A DNA stretch of 64,000 bases from Sclerotinia nivalis (Eukaryota; Ascomycota; Leotiomycetes; Helotiales; Sclerotiniaceae). Of this stretch, positions 56,661 through 64,000 are shown one piece after another (position 1 is the first letter of the stretch; every line of letters starts with the position of its first letter). The translations under genes were made by a program, and so were the position numbers. The notes beneath the pieces were generated by a model. It was not told the DNA's origin. It searched no databases and saw only the letters and a list, made by a program, of their open reading frames with translations. The stretch spans positions 1,984,001 through 2,048,000 of the forward strand of contig JAPEIS010000014.1 of assembly GCA_029531795.1 (NCBI GenBank), in the 5' to 3' direction.

Positions 56661-58215
56661 GTATTTCCTCTTCAAGAAATCCATTTGATCCTAAATGAAT
56701 ATTAAAAAATAAAGAAAAATAAAGAAAAAATATAGATCTCTTTTTTCAATTAAATCCCTGAACAAAAATATATGATATTCTTTAATAATGTTATATTCTT
56801 TATTGTTATAATACGTAATATGCCTTTAAGCGAAATAAACAATTTTGGTATAAATGGATCTTTGTAGAGTGGGTGTAACAATTGTGTTGTGTGATTCCGA
56901 TTGCAAATTCTATGGTTCCGGTTGTAATATAGTAATGTCGGGGTACTTTAGAATCCAAGCTGATGATCCTGATTTCTTTGAATGAAGGTAATAATATTTG
57001 ATAAGAATCTTTTCGTTACCCTTTAAATCATTAGCTGGTTGCTAAATTGGTGTATAGTGTTTCCATTTGATTAAATAATGATAATCATCTTTATTGTAAT
57101 TATCTAGAACTCTTTCAAATATCCATTTCTGAACAGGTTTATTCTCATCGTTGTTCTACTTCAAAATTCTGTTCTGTATAGTTAGGGATTTTGATTTGTT
57201 AATCGTTACTTGAACTAGGAAGTGAGGATTAGTATAAACTGAAAGTAAAAGAGAATGATGAAAAACAGGGAAGATTTTAATGTTCTTAGACAATTAAACA
57301 AAACAAGTACAAGGATAAATTTTGATAATCTTATAAAGGCCGATTCATTTATTATCCAGCTTTTTTGTTTTGCACGAAGTCTTCATATTCTTGATATTGA
57401 TAAAGACTTTCTGGTTAATCGTATAGCAAGATGAATCAAAGCAATGGTAATTAATATAGTCTTTATAAATAACAATTGTTTGTTATATAAAAATACAAAA
57501 TTGTTTTAAGATATGTTTTATATGATTTATAGTTTTATTATTTTTAAAGAATTCCTGTTTTTGTATTAGAGTTATATCCGGTGGGCAAGGTTTATTAGAT
57601 TCAATACTTAGATATGGATTAAAATTGTAATTGGCGAAAAAAGGCGAGCAATTAGTTGTTTTAGAGACCAAATTATTGGATGCAAATTCGACTAAGAGTA
57701 GTTAATCCAATCAATCATTTTGATAATAATTAACAAAAGCTTGTAAATATTGTTTTAGAATTGAATTAATATACTCAATCTGATTATCTGTTTGAGAATG
57801 AAAAGCTGAAGAATGTTTTAAGGTAATTCCCAATTGCTCCAAAAGTTGTAACCAGAAATCTGATACGAACTATATTCCTCAATCGGAAATGATATTATCC
57901 GGAAGTCCATGAAGTATATAAACACAACTGATAAAAGTATCGATTAATTCCTCTATTGTTAGTATACATATATCAATGAAATATCTCATTTTGATTAGCC
58001 TACAGATTACCACCAAGATATATTTATAGGTAGAATTATAACAAATACAATCCGGGAATAATATAATATAATCGATTGAGATATCAGATTATATATGAAA
58101 AAGAACAAACAACAGTTTCAGAAATCCGGGAGACGCCGATTTGGACGATTTGATACAAGTACAAAGTTCGCAGGCCTTTATATAGGACACGATCTCTAAA
58201 TGCATATTAGGCCAT
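56661..58215 (-). mobile_element. Gypsy G': 3' part of a second copy (integrase region)
   Basis: Aligns with gypsy G 50225-51800 throughout, including the integrase C-terminal frame 57671-57483 (MVSKTTNCSPFFANYNFNPY then LSIESNKPCPPDITLIQKQE). It is cut at 58215 by the LTR of gypsy H; the expected duplicated bases GCCAT (58211-58215) cannot be checked because the other end of H is outside. Confidence 0.82.
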
Positions 58216-58378
58216 TGTTACGGGTTCATCTCCCTTCACCTGCTCGTGATCATATGTGCCTTAGGCACACATGCATACACTCACTTCTATATAGTCAGAT
58301 CACCTCCTTAACCTTTTTTTCCTTCTCGTAGTACAACAATAGATTAAATCTATATATACCTTTTCCTTCACCGTGATA
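58216..58378 (+). repeat. Gypsy H, 5' LTR (163 bp)
   Basis: Starts TGTTACGGGTTCATCTCCC and ends TTCACCGTGATA. It is the inverted copy of 56498-56660, with identical length and less RIP. Confidence 0.93.
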
Positions 58379-58690
58379 ATTTGTACTACCCTTTCAAAGG
58401 CTCTGTCACTTTATGAAATGATCTGGCCTTACCAAATTATCTGTAAGCTTCTATATCTGTTTTCGATTGCTTTCACGCTATCGTAATTCGTCTGTTTTTG
58501 TACGGTTGTGTTTCTTATCTGCTTTTATACAACTTCTAATCCCTGATTGCTTTTATACAATCATATTTATTCGTAGGCTTCTGTATCTGTTTTTGATTGT
58601 TTTATATAATCGCAAATTCCTTATTGATTATTTTATACAATTATAATTCTTTTTACAATAACTTTTAGTTCTATATTCATTAATAATACA
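58379..58690 (+). repeat. Gypsy H leader with degenerate minisatellite
   Basis: Repeats of GATTGCTTTTATACAATC and GCTTCTATATCTGTTTTCG at about 30-40 bp spacing (58449, 58468, 58520, 58547, 58577, 58597, 58620). This is the complement of the array in gypsy G. Confidence 0.7.
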
Positions 58691-59950
58691 ACTTCTACTT
58701 CTATCGAAAGAATTCATACCGAAATCCAACAAATCTTCGATCAATAACCTACTATTATACAAATCCTAACAGAATTGGATACTCCAGTGATATCAAACCT
58801 CGCTATCAATCCTAACAAATAAACTGTTTATCTGAATCATATTTTCTTTATTATCGAAGATTGTTTTACTATTCAAACTACCTATATCGCTACTCAAACA
58901 AATAAAATCAAGGAATTCAAAACAGAAAACATCGAGCTTCTTTGTACTCTAACCAACAAACAAATTCAGCTGGATACCGGTAATGCTGCTATTAATCAAA
59001 AACCAACCATTCCTTGCCAAACTCAAAAGAACTTGTTTGTTTTTAAAAACAAAAGATCTAATATTCTTGCTCAACAAAAGGATTATCAGTTCTGAAAATT
59101 GGGTTTGCAATTCTATTAGATGATCGATTCACAATTTTTTGCTTCCGAACAAAAGAAGATTAATTATACTATTAATCTTCTCGATAATCAAGCGTAACAA
59201 AAGCATATTACGGATATCACTAGATTCGTTAACGATTCCATTTGCTTCGATTCTGTTGTTTCGTTTTTGGCCAAATTGGACAAATTATATATCTCTGTAG
59301 ATATCGAAAAGGAAACCTCGTTCAAATTCGACAAGCTTTCTATAAGTTCAAAGGAATCCTTTTCGGTTTTCTTCTCTACATTATCTCATCTTGTTAATTC
59401 TTACTACAAATCTGATCACAAGATTGTTAATACAATAAAGCAAAAGATTACAACCCCCCTTCGAATTTTGATCATTGATGATTCGAACCCCTACACAACC
59501 GACGATATTGATAGTTAACAAAAGAAATTCTCTACTTGAAATCAGAATCTTTGTAATACTGAATATTATAACAAAAATTCTGGTAAAACATCTATTGCTA
59601 ACAATGATCCTATAAACCTCGATACAATAAAACAAAAAAAACAACAGAAAAAGGATTTACAAAATAAGAAAAAGAAATTTAATCCTGCAATTTCTTGTAA
59701 TTATTGTAATAGAATCAATCATCTTCAAATTAATTGTTATACTATTTATAATATCAATAATAATCTTCTTTTTAGCAAATAAACTCCTGTTAATATCTTT
59801 TCCAACCGTAATACCATTACTTCAATTAATCCGGCTCCCGATCAATATATTACCGTTCCGGCTTTTCGAAACGCTAATAGATTTAATAATAATCGCAATG
59901 GATTTCGAAGAGGATATACTAATAATTGAGTACAAAGCCAACAGTATTTG
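58691..59950 (+). pseudogene. Gypsy H gag
   Basis: Broken frames give a capsid region (NHIFFIIEDCFTIQTTYIA; MAKLDKLYISVDIEKETSFK at 59267). A Lys-rich linker and the zinc knuckle CNYCNRINHLQINC (about 59695-59740; C-x2-C-x4-H-x4-C intact) follow, then an Asn/Arg-rich RNA-binding tail (ANRFNNNRNGFRRGYTNN). Confidence 0.82.
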
Positions 59951-60520
59951 AATCAGGTACAATAGTAAGACTATATCGAGTCAAAGGAGGTTATCTCTAT
60001 ACCTAGTTCAATCAAGAAAAGTCCCGAACAAAAAAAAGATTAACCTTTACAAAAAATCGTTTATAGAGGAATACTAAAGACAAAACAATAAATCGAAGAA
60101 TAGATAAATATAAACCATTGCAATTCAATTTTATAAATAGCAAATCTCTATTTGTTAAAACTATTATATTCCTTGTGTATGAAAATCCTTTTACTGTTAC
60201 AAATCTTATTGATAATGGATACTTTAAAGAAACCTTTGTTAATCGTTCTTTTGTTTCCAAATACAATATTGAAATACAACTCTTACCTCACTCTTGTGAA
60301 CTCCGATTTGCCGATAGAAAGATCGCCGACAGAATTACAGAATATTTTGTAATGGAAATCGTTATAAAGGATCATTATAAATATTAATCCTTTTACATTA
60401 TCCAATTTTCATCAAAGATACCATTAATCTTTGGTTTACTATGATTACAATATCACAATCCTATTATCAACTAAACAAAGATAAATTTAATATTCTTTTC
60501 AAATTATTACATTTCCAATT
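59951..60520 (+). pseudogene. Gypsy H protease region
   Basis: 60118-60386 encodes ENPFTVTNLIDNGYFKETFV and SKYNIEIQLLPHSCELRFAD, the retropepsin fold of this family. The active-site triplet reads D-N-G where D-S-G or D-T-G is usual (AGT to AAT is a RIP-type change), and the following Cys is Tyr. Confidence 0.75.
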
Positions 60521-61500
60521 ACTTAATACATTATAATTCAGAACTAATTATTACACCAACGATCCTATCTCTGATCAAGGAACAAAAGGATCTAACAAAA
60601 ATTACTCTACAACAAATCGTTGATATTATCAAATCTTTAAATAAATTCCTTATCGATTCTGATATAAAAGCTAAATATACAGTTTATAAATACCGTTTTC
60701 TATATATCGAGAATTGTTTAAAGGACGATATCGATTATTCATTTATTCAAACGTTTTCTATTTTTAAAAGAACTTCTTATAAAAAACCTTCTATTGAAGA
60801 GATACCAAACGAAGATTACATATCACAATCTAACGATTTTTCTATTGATTTCGAATTTCAATAAGGTTTAACACTTGATATAAATCATTATCGAATAAAG
60901 CACTACAGAGAACTAAATAATCAAATACAGATGATTCCCAATTATTCGTATCCAAAATCGATCTTAAAGATTACAGATCGACATTGGTTTATTTATAATC
61001 CAAAAAACTGTTTGTTTTTGTTTTTTGTTGAGGAACTCCTTATATCTATTTACAAAGATACAAATCCAAATATAAATAATATTCATTGATTACAAACTTC
61101 TAGCTTTGTTTCGTTTTATCAACAAGATAACATTCGAACTATTCGATTGATATAAAATGAATTGGATATTATACAGAAAACTATTGAGCAAGATCATCTG
61201 CAACAAACTACATTGTCCTCGACACTCACAAAAGAGGATTTTCAATCGATTTTACAAGGGCAAAGCAATATAACAGAGATGCTCTCTAAAACCCCATTAC
61301 AATTTCATGATTTTATATACGATTGTTATAAACCGCTTCATTTGCGAAAGGTCTCTGAAGCTGATATCGACAAATTTTTAACTGGCAAACCTCCCCTTAG
61401 TGATAATCAAATACAACAAAGACTTCCCATATAATTACAAAACAAACTTCCTGCCTTTCTTCCACATTATACAAATAAGTTACCGCCTCGTCGAATCTGG
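60521..61500 (+). pseudogene. Gypsy H protease-RT linker
   Basis: 61162-61434 is open for 90 codons (LTKEDFQSILQGQSNITEML then FHDFIYDCYKPLHLRKVSEA). It ends in the LPPRRIWDHKIELMPNKKPP block (61480-61540) that always precedes RT in fungal gypsy polyproteins. Confidence 0.75.
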
Positions 61501-62330
61501 GATCATAAAATTGAGTTGATGCCCAATAAAAAGCCACCTTATTTCAAAAACCGCCCTTTATCATCAATGGAATTGGTAATAATACATAAATAACTTAATA
61601 ATAATCTCTCCAAAAGATTCATTCGGGAATCGAGATCGCGATACACCTCTCCTTTGTTATTGGCTACCAAACCAAAAAAGGGGGTCCGCATTTGTCAAGA
61701 TTATCGAAAACTAAATAATATTATTATAAAGAATCGTTATCTATTATCTATCGTTTATAAAACGCTAGATACTCTTTACAATACAAAAATTTATATCAAA
61801 CTTGATATCATTGTAGCATTCAACAAATTGCGAATCGCCGAAAGGGATAAATAGAAAACTACATTCATTATTCGTTTTGGTCTTTTTGAATCTCTGATTA
61901 TGCCTTTCGGTCTTTGCAATATATTTATATTGTTCTAATATTATATCAATTATATACTTTTCAACGAATTAGATAAGTATTGCACTACATATCTCGATAA
62001 CATCCTAATCTACTCCGATAATCCTATAAAACATAAAAAGCATATCCATCAAATAATTCAAAAATTAATAGATATTGGATTACAGATTGATATTAATAAA
62101 TACAAGTTCGAAATTACAAAAACAAAGTATTTAAATCTTATTATTACAATTAAAGGCATCGAAATAGATTAAGAAAAGATCACAACTATTACATCTTGGG
62201 AATTGTTTTTATATATAAAGGATTTACAACGATTTCTCGATTTCGCCAATTTCTATCAACATTTTATAAAAGATTTTTCAAAGATTTATCACTTTCTCAA
62301 CAACCTCTTACAAAAGAATATTATATAGGA
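61501..62330 (+). pseudogene. Gypsy H reverse transcriptase
   Basis: FIRESRSRYTSPLLLATKPK, GVRICQDYRKLNNIIIKNRY, KLDIIVAFNKLRIAE, IIRFGLFESLIMPFGL and CTTYLDNILIYS. The YxDD box reads YLDN. The connection block DLQRFLDFANFYQHFIKDFS follows. Five stops, all at former TGG, CAG or CAA codons. Confidence 0.88.
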
Positions 62331-62850
62331 TTGAACTACAGATCATACAAAGGCTTTTGATATCTTAAAAAGAGCTTTTACAATAGCGCCGGTTTTGGTA
62401 TACTTTGATTACAAACGGAAAACTGTTTTGGAAACCGATGTTTCCGATTGAACTTCAAAAGGAATTCTCTCACAATACAATAATGATAACGTTTTGCATT
62501 CAATCGCTTACTTTTCATCTAAGCATATAACAATGGAATACAATTATAAAATTTACAACAAAAAACTACTCGTTATTATCAAAACAATAAAAGAATAGCA
62601 TCCAAAGTTTCAAAGCTTATAAAAGGAATTCGAGATTCTTATTAATCACAAGAACCTCGAATATTTTATAATTACAAAAGCTTTCAATCAACAACAAATA
62701 TAATAATCTGAATTTCTGTCTCAATATAATTTCTGTATAATCTATCGACCAAAAAACAAAGCTATTCGACCAAATACATTAAATAGAAAACACGAAGATC
62801 GATTATATCGCTCTGATTCAAATAATAAATATCTAAAAAATCGAAAATAT
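62331..62850 (+). pseudogene. Gypsy H RNase H
   Basis: APVLVYFDYKRKTVLETDVS (first Asp), HSIAYFSSKHITMEYNYKIY, LLVIIKTIKE, NHKNLEYFIITKAFN (second Asp has become Asn) and YNFCIIYRPKNKAIRPNTLN are typical. Confidence 0.85.
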
Positions 62851-64000
62851 ATTATCCTCCCTCAAAATCATTTTGATAACAACCTTTATAAAGATTTGAT
62901 TGGGTATATCAATTTGGCATTAATAAAAACAATAATACTACTTTATAATTAATTAATTGATATCTTAATTGATATAATGTATATTAAATCCGATATCGTA
63001 GATCAATTTATCTCTACTCTTAACAATCTATTGATAATTAAATAGCCAAAAGAATATTATAAAACCCTCCAGATCGTTATACAAGATTGTTCGGTTCAAA
63101 ATAATAGAATTTATTATCGGGATAAGATTTGGATTCTATCAAACGATAAACTCAAACTCCAAATTATCTATCAAATTCATTCTTCTAATTCTATCGATCA
63201 TTCTGATCGAATTAAAACGATCGATCTTGTTTCTTGTATATACTGGTGGCTTAATATACATTTGGAGATCGTATCTTACATAAAAATCTATGAACTTTAT
63301 ATTCGTACCAAATCATCCAAATCGACACCTCCCGGATTTCTGAAATCGCTGCCTATCCCTTTTCGTACATGGTCTGATATCTCAATCGACTATATTATAC
63401 CATTCCCGGATTACACTTGTTATAATTCTATTTATAAATATATTTTAATAGTAATCTATAAACTAACCAAAATAAAATATTTCATTAGTATATATATATT
63501 AATAACAGAGAAACTAATCGATACTTTTATCAATTGTATCTATATACTTCATAGACTTTCGAACAATATCATTTCCGATCGGAGAACATAGTTCGTATCA
63601 GGTTTCTGATCACAATTCTCGAAGCAATTGAGAGTTATCTTAAAACATTCTTCAGCTTTTTATCTTCAAATAGATAATCAGACTGAATATACTAATTCGG
63701 TTTTGAAATAATATTTACAAACTTTTGTTAACTATCATCAAAACGATTGATTGGATTGGCTACTTTTAGCCGAATTTATATCTAATAATTTGATCTCTGA
63801 AATAATTAATTACTTGCCTTTCTTCGTTAATTATAATTTTAATTTATACCTAGATATTGAATTTAATAAACCTTACCCACCAGATATAATTCTAATATAA
63901 AAATAGAAATTCTTTAAAGATAATAAAACTACAGATTATATAAAATATATCTTGAAGTAACTTTGTACTCTTGTACAACAAATAATTACTACTTATAAGG
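62851..64000 (+). pseudogene. Gypsy H integrase
   Basis: LKLQIIYQIHSSNSIDHSDR is the zinc-binding start (HH region). ISIDYIIPFPDYTCYNSIYK then YILIVIYKLTKIKYF is the core, NNIISDRRT the second Asp block and YLQIDNQTEYTNSVLK the Glu block. LPFFVNYNFNLYLDIEFNKP is the family-specific C-terminal stretch, also in G' and G. The frame runs off the window. Confidence 0.85.

Larger units (their letters stand above)
58216..64000 (+). mobile_element. Gypsy H: Ty3/gypsy element, 3' end outside the window
   Basis: 5' LTR, minisatellite leader, gag, protease, RT, RNase H and integrase in gypsy order on the plus strand. It is less degraded than G but still has about one stop per 20-60 codons. No primer site starting TGG is seen right after the LTR (TTTGTACTACCC). 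Confidence 0.9.

Overview
The window is genomic DNA of a filamentous ascomycete (Pezizomycotina; a leotiomycete is a guess from overall style, not shown). Genes at the left carry short introns of 47-66 bp with GT..AG ends. The right-hand 55 kb is very AT-rich and packed with retrotransposons of fungal type (chromodomain Ty3/gypsy, Ty1/copia, Tad-like LINE). Their copies differ almost only by C-to-T and G-to-A changes, which turn Trp, Gln and Arg codons into stops, His into Tyr and Asp into Asn. That is the mark of repeat-induced point mutation (RIP). This is a two-compartment genome: a gene-bearing edge against a RIP-inactivated AT isochore, with the boundary near 8.8 kb.

Layout of the gene-bearing part. 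1-1943: 3' part of a low-affinity phosphate transporter gene (Pho87/90/91-like), four exons visible. 2436-3505: a small secreted cysteine-rich protein in three exons. About 5.8-6.7 kb: a decayed phosphotransferase-like pseudogene. 7216-8028: a membrane protein with an internal repeat. No tRNA, rRNA or CRISPR was seen.

Layout of the isochore. 8.9-9.97 kb: gypsy integrase fragment. 9.97-11.35 plus 26.21-26.36 kb: copia element D, split by gypsy A (11350-26213). Gypsy A is split by a LINE (about 16597-25824), and the LINE is split by copia-1 (17392-20719). Each nested insertion has its own target-site duplication, so the order of insertion can be read. 26.36-28.4 kb: gypsy E. 28992-29510: a non-autonomous inverted-repeat element. 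29.5-37.99 kb: gypsy B, split by element C (30471-36039), an LTR element with primer site and polypurine tract but no recognisable pol. 37.99-39.45 kb: gypsy I, integrase, chromodomain and LTR. 40.57-50.06 kb: gypsy F, split by full-length copia-2 (42415-49212). 50062-56660: complete gypsy G on the minus strand, whose 5' LTR is also the 3' LTR of a second partial copy G' (to 58215). 58216-end: gypsy H on the plus strand, running off the window.

Most worth a second look: (1) element C, with a long RIP-broken reading frame of unknown function between otherwise complete LTR ends; (2) an antisense cysteine-rich reading frame between RNase H and the 3' LTR of copia-2; (3) the four-level nest, with empty sites that rejoin reading frames; (4) copia-1 as an exact 3,470-bp deletion derivative of copia-2; (5) a secreted protein with hydrophobin-order cysteines close to the isochore edge.
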